64,000 nucleotides of DNA. It comes from Novosphingobium olei. GTDB lineage: Bacteria > Pseudomonadota > Alphaproteobacteria > Sphingomonadales > Sphingomonadaceae. Location: assembly GCF_012927405.1 (NCBI RefSeq), contig NZ_JABBGM010000005.1:62001-126000 (forward strand), written 5' to 3'. Made by a program: the position numbers and the translations under genes. The notes under the pieces were generated by a model, which saw nothing but the letters and a program-made list of their open reading frames with translations, was not told the DNA's origin and did no database searches. Positions 41,417-49,821 of this stretch are shown one piece after another; position 1 is the stretch's first letter; each line of letters starts with the position of its first letter.

Positions 41417-42733
41417 TCAGAGTGCGTTGGCGGTGGCAATCCGGCCCAGAACCCCAGCGCTGGGCTTGGCCTTTCGCGCGAACGTTTCCGGATCGACCGA
41501 GGCAAGGCCGAGCTTGCCGTGGAAGCCCGAGACCCATTCGTAGTTGTCGAGCAGCGACCAGTGGAGATAGCCGAGAACCGGCACACCCTGGTCCATCACG
41601 CCCTTGAGCGCCTGCAGCGACGCCGGGATGAAGGCCGCGCGCACGGCATCATCGGTTGTGTTGACGCCGTGTTCGCTGATCAGGATCGGCCTTCCCGTGG
41701 CGGCATGGGCAAAGCGGACCGCGCCTGCCAGCGACAGCGGACTGACATCGGCCCCCATCGGATTGCCGGGGACAGGCCTTTCGGGCGGCAGCCGCCCCTT
41801 CGATGTCCAGCGTGCCTGCTCGTAGTTCTGCACGCCGAGGTAATCGTCTTGCTTCGCTTCCTCGAGCCACGGGCCGTAGAGCCGCTCGCGCATGCGGTCG
41901 CGCATGGAGGTGCTGCCGACCGCGATATCGTCGAGCATCGAGAGGCTGAAGCCGACGGGCAGGTCCGAACGGACCGACTTGATCGCATCGCGACCGGCGC
42001 GATGCCCGGCGATGATGGTCCGGGTAAACACCTCGAAGTCGTCTGGGTCCACTGCATTGGCGACCGAGAACTTCGCCGAACCGCTGATGCGGGCGGCCGC
42101 CTGCAGCATCGCCCGCATGCCGCCGATCGCCTCGGGCGGAAGGATCAGCTGCAACAGGTGGTTGATGTTGGGTTCGTTAAGCGTCATCGCGATCGCCATG
42201 TCGCCGGCCAGGTGACGCGCGGCGCGCTCGCAGTACCGGGCAAAGCGCAGGGGCGCCTTGGGATTGGTCCATCCCCCATCCGCAGCGAACCAGCGTGGCG
42301 CGCTGTAGTGATTGAACGTCACGACCGGGGCGAGCCCCCGCGCCCGGCAGCCCGCGATCATGCGCTTGTAGTGATCGAGCATCGCCACCGAGAATTCGCC
42401 TTCGGCGGGTTCTATCCGCGCCCATTCGATGCTGAAGCGATAGCTGTTGAGCCCGATCGATTTGACCAGATCGAGGTCCTGCTCCCACAGCAGGAAGCTG
42501 TTGCAGGCATCGCCCGAAGATTCGCGGAACAGGGTTGGCGTAACGTGCTCGATCAGCCAGCAATCGCTGTTCGTGTTGTTGCCTTCGACCTGGTGCCCGG
42601 CCGTCGACGCGCCCCACAGGAAGCCTCGGGGAAAGCCCGAGGGGCCGTCGGCCTGGCGCACTGGCGAACGGCCAAACGCGGGAACGGCGCCCAGCGCGGC
42701 ACTCGCGGCCAAAAGCGTGCGGCGATCGATCAC
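41417..42733 (-). CDS. GH1 beta-glucosidase with a Tat-like signal
   Basis: A 438-residue family 1 glycosidase. The N-terminus M-I-D-R-R-T-L-L-A-A-S-A-A-L looks like a twin-arginine signal, so the enzyme is probably periplasmic; GH1 enzymes are usually cytoplasmic. The acid/base glutamate is in T-L-N-E-P-N (about residue 187) and the nucleophile in I-S-E-H-G (about 354), so both catalytic residues are present. The start is the GTG at 42733, with AAAGGAA six bases upstream. It is the last gene of the 13-gene minus-strand series and could remove glucose from a glycoside after rhamnose is cut off. Confidence 0.87.
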   Translation of the reverse strand: MIDRRTLLAASAALGAVPAFGRSPVRQADGPSGFPRGFLWGASTAGHQVEGNNTNSDCWLIEHVTPTLFRESSGDACNSFLLWEQDLDLVKSIGLNSYRFSIEWARIEPAEGEFSVAMLDHYKRMIAGCRARGLAPVVTFNHYSAPRWFAADGGWTNPKAPLRFARYCERAARHLAGDMAIAMTLNEPNINHLLQLILPPEAIGGMRAMLQAAARISGSAKFSVANAVDPDDFEVFTRTIIAGHRAGRDAIKSVRSDLPVGFSLSMLDDIAVGSTSMRDRMRERLYGPWLEEAKQDDYLGVQNYEQARWTSKGRLPPERPVPGNPMGADVSPLSLAGAVRFAHAATGRPILISEHGVNTTDDAVRAAFIPASLQALKGVMDQGVPVLGYLHWSLLDNYEWVSGFHGKLGLASVDPETFARKAKPSAGVLGRIATANAL

Positions 42734-42753
42734 GTTCGTTCCTTTCAACAATG

Positions 42754-43602
42754 TCAGGCGCAGTGCTGGCCGATGAAGCCGACGATCTCGTCGGCAAGGC
42801 GACGGTCTTCGGTGCCAAGGTGCATCGCCATCGAGTAATGATTGTGCCCGCTGGCGATGTACCCGCGCGGCATCGCGCCGTGACGCTCCAGACGCGCCGA
42901 CATCAGCCCGAGAAACTCCGCCTGGAACCGCGGCGGATCGAATTCGGCACAGGCCACCAGCAATGGCAGCGCGGTATCGACCAGCGCGTCGAGCGGCATC
43001 CGGGCGGCATAATCGGCCTGAGGGCCGTAGTAGGGCAGGTCTCTGTCATCGAGCGGGGTGCAGCCGTAGAGGCCCGATAGCAGAACCAGGCCCGCGGCGG
43101 CGAGATCGGGTCGCAGCTTGAGCGCGGTGGCGATGTGCACCGCGCCTGCCGACGTGCCGACCAGCACGATGCGGGCGGGGTCACCGCCGAAGCCGGTGGC
43201 GTTGGCGACGAGCCAGTCGAACGCGGCCAGCACGTCCTCGCCCCCCGAAGGCCAAGCCGCATCGGGCAGCAGCCGGTAGTTCATGACCGCGCCGAGCATG
43301 CCGGCTTCGGCCACCATGCGCCCGACCGCAGCGTTTTGCCAATCGTGCGCGCCGCCCTTGTCCCCAACACGGAAACCGCCCCCGTGGACGAAGAGAACGA
43401 CCGGTGCCCCGGCCGGCGTGCCGTAGAGATCGAGCGTCTGGCGTGGATGATCGCCATAGCACCGGTCCACCGCAGCAGCGGGCACGCGCTGCATGAGCGC
43501 CTGCTGTTCCTGTTCGAACAGCGCGCGGCATTGTTCGATGACGGCGGGGCCAAGCGTCCGCCCCATTGCAGCGATGGCTGTGCGGGTCATGCCAAGGTTC
43601 AT
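42754..43602 (-). CDS. Alpha/beta hydrolase (HSL-like esterase)
   Basis: A 282-residue esterase-type hydrolase. The oxyanion motif is H-G-G-G-F, the nucleophile serine lies in G-T-S-A-G, and the catalytic histidine is probably in A-S-G-H-N-H-Y. No signal peptide is seen. Members cut small esters. It lies 21 bp before the GH1 gene and 60 bp after the TonB receptor, and may remove acyl groups from the imported glycoside; that is inference. AGGA precedes the start. Confidence 0.82.
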   Translation of the reverse strand: MNLGMTRTAIAAMGRTLGPAVIEQCRALFEQEQQALMQRVPAAAVDRCYGDHPRQTLDLYGTPAGAPVVLFVHGGGFRVGDKGGAHDWQNAAVGRMVAEAGMLGAVMNYRLLPDAAWPSGGEDVLAAFDWLVANATGFGGDPARIVLVGTSAGAVHIATALKLRPDLAAAGLVLLSGLYGCTPLDDRDLPYYGPQADYAARMPLDALVDTALPLLVACAEFDPPRFQAEFLGLMSARLERHGAMPRGYIASGHNHYSMAMHLGTEDRRLADEIVGFIGQHCA

Positions 43603-43662
43603 CGCATCGTCCTGCTGCGAGGGGCTGCGGGCAGCGACAACCAGCCGCCGCCCGCCTTCATG

Positions 43663-46014
43663 TCAGAACTTCGTTTCGAGGCTGACGCCGAAGGTGCGTT
43701 CGGCTTCGCGCGTGCGCCAGTTGACGTAGCCGCCATTGGTGAACGGGAGGCTGATGACCGCCGCGTTGAAGTCCTGCTTGAACAGGTTGCGCACGAAGGC
43801 GCCGACCCGCCAGCGATCGTTGATCGAACCAAGACCGATGTTGCCGTTGACGATGACGTATCCGTCCTGGTGCTGGTAGGGATCGCCCACGGCGTAGGAC
43901 ACGTCGCTGCGCAGCGAGGAATTCATCGCGAAGTCGAACTTCAGCGCATCGCCGATCGGCTGCTCGTACGACACTCCTGCCGTGACGGCATGCTTGGGCG
44001 CACCCGGAAGCGCTTCGCCAGCGGCCTGGTACAGCGACGTGCCGCTCGAGCTGTTGCAGACCGTGGCGGCCAGACCCGTGCGGTTCTGGTAATCGGTGCA
44101 AGCGGTCAGGTAGTCCGTGAACTTGGCGTCCGAGTACGTGTACGAGACGTTGAACGAAAGCGACCGGGTCGGACGCATGACGAGTTCGACTTCGAAGCCC
44201 TTCGCTTCGGCGGCACCGGCGTTTTCGGTCAGGAATTCCTGGCCGTTGAACACCGATGTCTGCAGCTGCTTGTACTTGTCCCAGAAGGCGTTGACGTTGA
44301 CCGTCAGCGCCCGGTCGAGGAACTGCATCTTGGCGCCGACCGTCACGTCGTCGACCTGCTGCGGCTTCACGTTGCTGCGCGTGCCGGTGAGACCCGAGAA
44401 GGTCACCGTCGGCCCGAGGTAACCTCGCGCATAGGTTGCATAAAACAGCAGATCGCGGCTCGGCTTGAATTCCGCGCCGGCGCGGCCCGACAGCTTCGTC
44501 GCCTTGGTCTTGCCGGTGGTGAGATCACGGGTTGCGTAAGGCACGGTTCCCGACGGCGTGAAGCCGTTCGACGGCATCGGCGGCACGAAGGGCGCAAGAT
44601 CAGGGTCCACCGTGCTGTAGTTGTGCGACGTGACGCTGTCGTGCGTCAGACGCAGGCCACCGAGCAGCGCGAAGGTGTCCGACACGTGGAACTTGCCATC
44701 GAGATACCCGGCAATGCTGTTGGTCGTGGTGTCGGTATGGTTGTACCCGGCGGTGATCGACACGGTCGGGAACGTCGAATACGGCATCGCCGGACGCAGG
44801 ATCGCGCTTTGGCCAAGGCCGATGCCGGTTTCCTGGCGCGAGGCAAAGGCACCGGCAATGAATTCGAGCGCCTGGCCCGAAGGCGAGGTCACGCGCAGTT
44901 CCTGCGAATAGGATCGGCGGGTCTGGCCGGGATCACGAGCATAGAACTTTTCATACGGCAGGCCGTCGATCGAGAAGGCGAAGGCGCCTTCCTTCTGTTC
45001 GCGGAACGCGGTGATCGAGGTCAGCGTGTAGTCGCCCAGCTTCAGGTCCGCCTGGAGCGAGGCGCCGTAATATTCGACCGAGCTGTAGCCGGCGCCATCG
45101 TCGATCGACTTGTCGTTATGCTCGTTGATCGTCACGCCGAGCGCGGCGAGGTTGACGAAGGGCAGGCCGACAAGGCCGCCCGGTGCCGTCAGGTTGGCAT
45201 CGAGATGGTTCAGCGTCCAGAGCTGGCCGGGGCCTTTGGTCTTGGTCTTCGAATAGTCGCCGATCACGTAGATCGACAGCGCATCGCTCGGCTCCCACAG
45301 CAGCTTGGCACGCCCGCCATAGTTGTGCTGGCCGCCCCACTTTTCGTTGCGAACGACGTTATCGACATAGCCGTCGAATTCGCGGTCGAACGCATAGATG
45401 GCCAGCGCGGCGGTCTTGCCGAGCGGCAGGTTGACCGAGCCATGGATGTCGCGTTCGTTGAGCGACCCGTACGACCCGAACAGCGAACCCGAGACCTTGT
45501 CCATGTCGGGACGCTTGGTGGTGATGTTGATCACGCCCGACGACGCGTTCTTGCCGAACTGCGTACCCTGCGGGCCCTTCAGCACTTCGATGCGTTCCAG
45601 ATCGCCCAGCGACTGCACCGGGTTGCCGAAGCCGATCACCACGTTGTCGACAACGAGGCCGACCGGCAGTTCCGACGAGCTGGTGAAGCCGCCCAGCGTG
45701 CCCACGCCGCGGATGCGGAAGCCGGCGTCGTTCGGCGTCTGGCCGAACTGGACCGAGGGGAACGAATACTGGATGTTGGTGAGGTCCTTGAACCCGGTGG
45801 CCGCCAGCTGTTGGCTGGTCACGGCCGAAACCGCGATCGGCACGTCCTGCAGACGTTCGGCGCGGCGGGTGGCGGTGACGATGATCTCGCCCACGTCGGT
45901 CGGCGCGGCGGTCGCGGCGTCCTGCGGCGGCGCCGCGTCCTGTGCAAAGGCCGGGGTGGAAAACGCAGCAAGGCAGAGACCGCCCAGCAGGGCGGAACGG
46001 TTGAAACGGTTCAT
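43663..46014 (-). CDS. TonB-dependent outer-membrane receptor
   Basis: A 783-residue receptor. A signal peptide ends at A-F-A-Q (about residue 25), followed by a low-complexity linker and the TonB box-like D-V-G-E-I-I-V-T-A-T-R-R. The plug domain (about 55-170) has G-F-R-I-R-G-V-G and L-K-G-P-Q-G-T; the barrel fills the rest and ends in F, the sorting residue. It imports a large or scarce substrate using TonB energy. Its place beside glycosidases and aromatic genes suggests uptake of a plant glycoside or its aglycone rather than iron. GGGGAG precedes the start. Confidence 0.9.
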   Translation of the reverse strand: MNRFNRSALLGGLCLAAFSTPAFAQDAAPPQDAATAAPTDVGEIIVTATRRAERLQDVPIAVSAVTSQQLAATGFKDLTNIQYSFPSVQFGQTPNDAGFRIRGVGTLGGFTSSSELPVGLVVDNVVIGFGNPVQSLGDLERIEVLKGPQGTQFGKNASSGVINITTKRPDMDKVSGSLFGSYGSLNERDIHGSVNLPLGKTAALAIYAFDREFDGYVDNVVRNEKWGGQHNYGGRAKLLWEPSDALSIYVIGDYSKTKTKGPGQLWTLNHLDANLTAPGGLVGLPFVNLAALGVTINEHNDKSIDDGAGYSSVEYYGASLQADLKLGDYTLTSITAFREQKEGAFAFSIDGLPYEKFYARDPGQTRRSYSQELRVTSPSGQALEFIAGAFASRQETGIGLGQSAILRPAMPYSTFPTVSITAGYNHTDTTTNSIAGYLDGKFHVSDTFALLGGLRLTHDSVTSHNYSTVDPDLAPFVPPMPSNGFTPSGTVPYATRDLTTGKTKATKLSGRAGAEFKPSRDLLFYATYARGYLGPTVTFSGLTGTRSNVKPQQVDDVTVGAKMQFLDRALTVNVNAFWDKYKQLQTSVFNGQEFLTENAGAAEAKGFEVELVMRPTRSLSFNVSYTYSDAKFTDYLTACTDYQNRTGLAATVCNSSSGTSLYQAAGEALPGAPKHAVTAGVSYEQPIGDALKFDFAMNSSLRSDVSYAVGDPYQHQDGYVIVNGNIGLGSINDRWRVGAFVRNLFKQDFNAAVISLPFTNGGYVNWRTREAERTFGVSLETKF

Positions 46015-46084
46015 GATCTACTCCCCAAACTTCCAGTGATTGGCCGCGCGACTTGAGACCCCCTCGCCTCGCGCGGCAGGTTGG

Positions 46085-46918
46085 TCAGATTTCGTCGTTG
46101 ACGGGGTTGCTCAGCGTGCCGATCGAACCGATCGAGACTTCGATGCGGTCGCCCGCCTTCATGTAGAGCGGCGGATTGCGCTTGTCGCCGACACCGCCCG
46201 GCGTGCCCGTGGCGATGACATCGCCCGGGTGCAGCTCGGTAAAGGTCGAACAGTATTCGATCAGGAACGGGATATCCCAGATCAGGTCACTGATCGGTTG
46301 ATCCTGCACCACCTGCCCGTTGAGCGTGGTCGTGACCCGCTGGCTGGACAGGTCGGCGACCGCGTCCGGCGTCACGAGCGCGGGACCGAAGGCCCCCGTG
46401 GCCGGAAAGTTCTTGCCCGGCGTGAACTGGATGTTGTGGCGCTGCCAATCGCGCACCGATGCATCGTTGAACACCGAATAGCCGGCGACATGCGCCATCG
46501 CATTGGCACGCGCAATGCGCCGGCCGCCCTTGCCGATGACCACGGCCAGTTCGCCTTCGTAGTCGAACCGCGTGCTTTCGACCGGACGCAGCAGCGGCTC
46601 TCCATCGGCCACCAGCGTGTCGGCCCAGCGCGTGAAGACCGCAGGGTATTCCTTCTGATCGCGTCCCGTCTCGGCCACATGGGTCGCGTAGTTCAGCCCG
46701 ATGCACAGGATCTTGCCGGGGTTGGGCACCACCGGGAGAAGACGCACGGCGCTTCGGGCGAAACGACCGGTCGGAACCAGCGCAGCAAGATCGCCACCAA
46801 GCGCGTCCTTGAGAAACGACGCGACGCCCGGAGTGCCGAGATCGTCGATGCTGTCGCCGTCGATCCTGCCGAAGCTCTTGGTCCCGTCCGGGCGGCGAAA
46901 ACTGATGTACTGCGTCAT
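46085..46918 (-). CDS. Fumarylacetoacetate hydrolase-family protein
   Basis: A 277-residue FAH-fold enzyme. The metal site is visible as Y-E-G-E-L-A-V-V-I-G with the second acid in F-N-D-A-S-V-R-D, preceded by C-I-G-L-N-Y, and the end has G-D-V-I-A-T-G-T-P-G-G. The family covers hydrolases of acylpyruvates and hydratases or isomerases in meta-cleavage pathways. With the dioxygenase upstream it likely processes the ring-cleavage product to smaller acids. The start at 46918 follows a purine-rich GGGGAGAAAAG. Confidence 0.88.
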   Translation of the reverse strand: MTQYISFRRPDGTKSFGRIDGDSIDDLGTPGVASFLKDALGGDLAALVPTGRFARSAVRLLPVVPNPGKILCIGLNYATHVAETGRDQKEYPAVFTRWADTLVADGEPLLRPVESTRFDYEGELAVVIGKGGRRIARANAMAHVAGYSVFNDASVRDWQRHNIQFTPGKNFPATGAFGPALVTPDAVADLSSQRVTTTLNGQVVQDQPISDLIWDIPFLIEYCSTFTELHPGDVIATGTPGGVGDKRNPPLYMKAGDRIEVSIGSIGTLSNPVNDEI

Positions 46919-47006
46919 TGTCTTTTCTCCCCGTCGCCCGGTCCTCGCGCCGGCATGGCGTCCTGCCAGCAGGACCACCGCCGTCGCGCCGACAAAGGCG
47001 CGTCGA

Positions 47007-47918
47007 TCAATTCTCAATCGTTTCGTCCGCGTCCCAGTCGCGATGGCACCGGAACCGCTCTTCAGCCGTGCGAAGGCCCGCGAAATCCTTGTCTGAGATG
47101 CCCCACTGGTCGATCCGTTGTTCGGGCCAGGTCCAGTCATCGGGCGCGCCAGCCTGATAATCGGCCGGCACCTTTTCGACCGCCGTCGAATATTCGATCA
47201 CCGGACCGAACGGCGCGATGTAGTAGGCATAGACGTTGTCGCCCGGCCCGTGGCGGCCCGGGCCCCATGCAGGCGCGAAGCCATTGTCGCGCATCCAGCC
47301 GATGCCGCGCATGACAGCGTCGAGATCGTCCATTTCGAAGGCGATGTGGTTGAGGCTGGCAAAGCCGGCGCGGGCGAACGCGGTCGAATGGTGGCTATCG
47401 TTGCAGCGGACGAAGACCATGCCCTTGGTGCGGTCCGAAACCCGGAAATCGAGCACGTCTTCGACCGCGTGTCCCATCGCCTCTGCATCGGCAGCGTTGA
47501 ACACCACGTGCGTCAGCTTGACCGGGGAAACGCGCTTGGAAGACTTCGCAAAACCTTCGATCGGCGCGACTTCGCTCGTTCCGGCGAGGAAGCGCAGAAT
47601 GGTGCCTTCGGGCAGTTCGACCAGCAGTCCGTGGCCCTCGCCCGGATCGGTCGAGACGACCGATCTGGCGGGCCAGCCCTTGGCTGCAATCCGCGCCTTG
47701 AGGCCTGCCAGTTCATCCTCGCTGCACACGAACGTGGTCGAGCGGACGAATTCGCCATCAGTCTTCTCGAACGCGACGAGGTAGGGGAACGTGCCCGTGC
47801 CGCGCAGGTAGTGGGTATCGCCGCGCTGATCGGCGGCGGTCAGGCCCCATACGTCGACCATGAAGGCCGCCGCGCCTGCCGGATCGGGCAGCGCGAGTTC
47901 GATGCTGCGCAACTTCAC
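47007..47918 (-). CDS. Extradiol ring-cleavage dioxygenase (VOC superfamily)
   Basis: A 303-residue two-domain VOC protein. The 2-His-1-carboxylate iron site is present: H in L-T-H-V-V-F, H in L-N-H-I-A-F-E and E in V-I-E-Y-S, in the right order for type I extradiol dioxygenases. It opens catechol-type rings next to the hydroxyls. By analogy to FdeC of the naringenin pathway in Herbaspirillum, it could cut the A ring of a hydroxylated flavonoid; this is inference. The GTG start at 47918 overlaps the GlcG gene by four bases. Confidence 0.82.
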   Translation of the reverse strand: MKLRSIELALPDPAGAAAFMVDVWGLTAADQRGDTHYLRGTGTFPYLVAFEKTDGEFVRSTTFVCSEDELAGLKARIAAKGWPARSVVSTDPGEGHGLLVELPEGTILRFLAGTSEVAPIEGFAKSSKRVSPVKLTHVVFNAADAEAMGHAVEDVLDFRVSDRTKGMVFVRCNDSHHSTAFARAGFASLNHIAFEMDDLDAVMRGIGWMRDNGFAPAWGPGRHGPGDNVYAYYIAPFGPVIEYSTAVEKVPADYQAGAPDDWTWPEQRIDQWGISDKDFAGLRTAEERFRCHRDWDADETIEN

Positions 47919-48343
47919 TGTTCGGACTCCGTGCTGAAACCGGCTGCGGCGAGCCCAGCCAGTGCGCATTCCTCATCGCAATCGCCGGTATCGCCACTGA
48001 TGCCGATCGCGCCCACGATCGCGCCCGCATGGCGGACCAGCACGCCTCCCGGCGAAAAGGCGACATCGCCGCCGACAACGGCGGTGACGCTCTGGAAGAA
48101 GATGGGGTTGCCCTTGGCCCGTTCGGCCAGGACGCGCGTGCTGTCGCCCATGCCGATCGCGCCCATCGCCTTGGCGCGGGCGATGTCGAAGCGGAACAGG
48201 CTGGCCCCGTCCTCGCGAGCGAAGGCTACGGGGTGCCCCCCGGCATCGAGCACCACCACCGCCAGCGGCTTGGCCGCGCGTTGCCGAGCAGCATCAAGCG
48301 CGCCGGCGATGATGGACTGGGCGGCATGGAGGGAGAGAGTCAT
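47915..48343 (-). CDS. GlcG/HbpS-family protein
   Basis: A 142-residue protein of the GlcG/HbpS (DUF336) fold: A-V-V-V-L-D-A-G-G-H-P-V-A-F-A-R-E-D-G, then F-S-P-G-G-V-L-V and I-G-A-I-G-I-S-G. The family includes haem-binding HbpS and cobalamin adenosyltransferase-like folds and often sits in aromatic ring-cleavage operons without a proven reaction. It overlaps the hydroxylase upstream (ATGA) and the dioxygenase downstream (GTGA), so all three are translated together. Confidence 0.82.
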   Translation of the reverse strand: MTLSLHAAQSIIAGALDAARQRAAKPLAVVVLDAGGHPVAFAREDGASLFRFDIARAKAMGAIGMGDSTRVLAERAKGNPIFFQSVTAVVGGDVAFSPGGVLVRHAGAIVGAIGISGDTGDCDEECALAGLAAAGFSTESEQ

Positions 48344-49821
48344 GCCGCCACCGTCAGGCTGGTTCCAAGCATCGCTGCCCGGGCTTGTAGAAGAGACTGT
48401 ACCTCACCCGTCCCGAAAACATAGTGGTCGGGACGCACGAGCACCGCGGACACACCACGCGCATCGAGCCACGCTGCCACCGCGCCATTGTCGGGGAGAT
48501 GCGCATCGCGCGTGAACAGGCGCCAGCCCTGCCCGGCCAGATCGTCGAGCTTGCGACCATCGGTCAGCAGCGGCTGGATGAAGCGTTCGCCCGCCGATGG
48601 CGTGCCGGCGAGCACGATACCGTCGGCAATGGCCGGAATGAGGTCAGCAGCGGTTTCGCCCTGCTTTTGCGCAGACGCAGCGCGGATCTCCGCGTCGCGG
48701 GCCGCTGCCTTGGCAGGGTCCAGCTCGCAGATGTAGCGCCCGGCGGCAACCGCCGCGCCGATCACCGCGCGCACGTGGGGATCGCGTTCCGGCTGGTACG
48801 TTTCGAGCAGCGCCTCGCTGGCGCCGTCCCGCGCAATCGCCGCCATCTTCCACGCAAGGTTGGCGACATCGCGCAGGCCGTGGCACATGCCCTGCCCGAA
48901 GAACGGGGGCGTCTGGTGCGCGGCGTCGCCGGCCAGGAACACGTTGCCGACCTGCCAGTGTTCGGCGACGAGGCCATGGAAGCGATAGGTCGCAGCGCGC
49001 ACGATGCGGTGCGGCACATCCTTCATCCACGCGCCGACAAGCGCGGCCACGGCTTCTGGCTGCATCATCGCCGCATCGTCCTCGTGCGGCAAAAGCATGA
49101 ATTCCCAGCGACGATGGTTGCGACGCCCCGGCACCACCGTAGCCGGGCGCGCCGGATCGCACATCATCACAGAGAGGCGTTGCAGATCCGCGCCATCGGG
49201 CACGCCGGTGATCTGGGGGAAGCTGACGGGACCATCGACTTCGGCATCGACGACGAGCCAGGGCTCTTCGAACTTCAGATCATCGAGCGCGACGCCGAGC
49301 GCCTTGCGCACCGGGCTGCGCGAGCCATCGGCGGCGATCACCCAGCGGGCGGTTGCTTCCTTGTCCTGCCCGTCCTGCGCATAGGCCACCGTTACCTGGC
49401 CACCGCCCTGGCGGAGGCTGACGAATTCGGCGCCCAGCTCTAGTGAGATCGCACCGTTGTCGGCAAACGCCGCGCGAAGATGCGCTTCCAGCTCGGGCTG
49501 ATAGAAGAAGTAGTCGTTGGCCCAGCCGAACGGGCGCGGCTTTCCGACCGTACCCATGTAGCGGATCGTGCCGTGATCCGCGCCGACATGCAGGTGACCG
49601 TCGGTGGCGACCATGTCAGGTTCGACGCGCTCGATCACACCAGCCGATTGGAACAACCGCATCATCTCGTGATCGAGATGAACGGCGCGCGGCAGGGGAT
49701 AGTGGGTCCGCTCCTTTTCGAGCACGACCACGTTGAGGCCGGCGCGCCCCAACAGGTTTGCCGCCATCGCGCCCACAGGGCCGCAGCCGATGATGGCAAC
49801 GTCGTACATCGGCTGGTCCAT
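48340..49821 (-). CDS. FAD-dependent aromatic hydroxylase (MhpA/FdeE-like)
   Basis: A 493-residue group A flavoprotein monooxygenase. The dinucleotide loop is I-I-G-C-G-P-V-G, the NADPH/FAD signature is A-D-G-S-R-S-P-V-R, and the second FAD motif is F-L-A-G-D-A-A-H-Q-T-P-P-F-F-G-Q-G-M. It adds a hydroxyl next to an existing phenol, which makes a substrate for the extradiol enzyme downstream. By family it resembles 3-(3-hydroxyphenyl)propionate hydroxylase; FdeE, which hydroxylates naringenin at C8, belongs to the same group as I recall. TGATG overlap with the amidohydrolase. Confidence 0.88.
   Translation of the reverse strand: MDQPMYDVAIIGCGPVGAMAANLLGRAGLNVVVLEKERTHYPLPRAVHLDHEMMRLFQSAGVIERVEPDMVATDGHLHVGADHGTIRYMGTVGKPRPFGWANDYFFYQPELEAHLRAAFADNGAISLELGAEFVSLRQGGGQVTVAYAQDGQDKEATARWVIAADGSRSPVRKALGVALDDLKFEEPWLVVDAEVDGPVSFPQITGVPDGADLQRLSVMMCDPARPATVVPGRRNHRRWEFMLLPHEDDAAMMQPEAVAALVGAWMKDVPHRIVRAATYRFHGLVAEHWQVGNVFLAGDAAHQTPPFFGQGMCHGLRDVANLAWKMAAIARDGASEALLETYQPERDPHVRAVIGAAVAAGRYICELDPAKAAARDAEIRAASAQKQGETAADLIPAIADGIVLAGTPSAGERFIQPLLTDGRKLDDLAGQGWRLFTRDAHLPDNGAVAAWLDARGVSAVLVRPDHYVFGTGEVQSLLQARAAMLGTSLTVAA

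Noticed and set aside
43663..46014. Iron-siderophore receptor
   Set aside because: The plug and barrel fit any TonB receptor, and no siderophore or iron genes are near; the neighbours all concern glycosides and aromatics.
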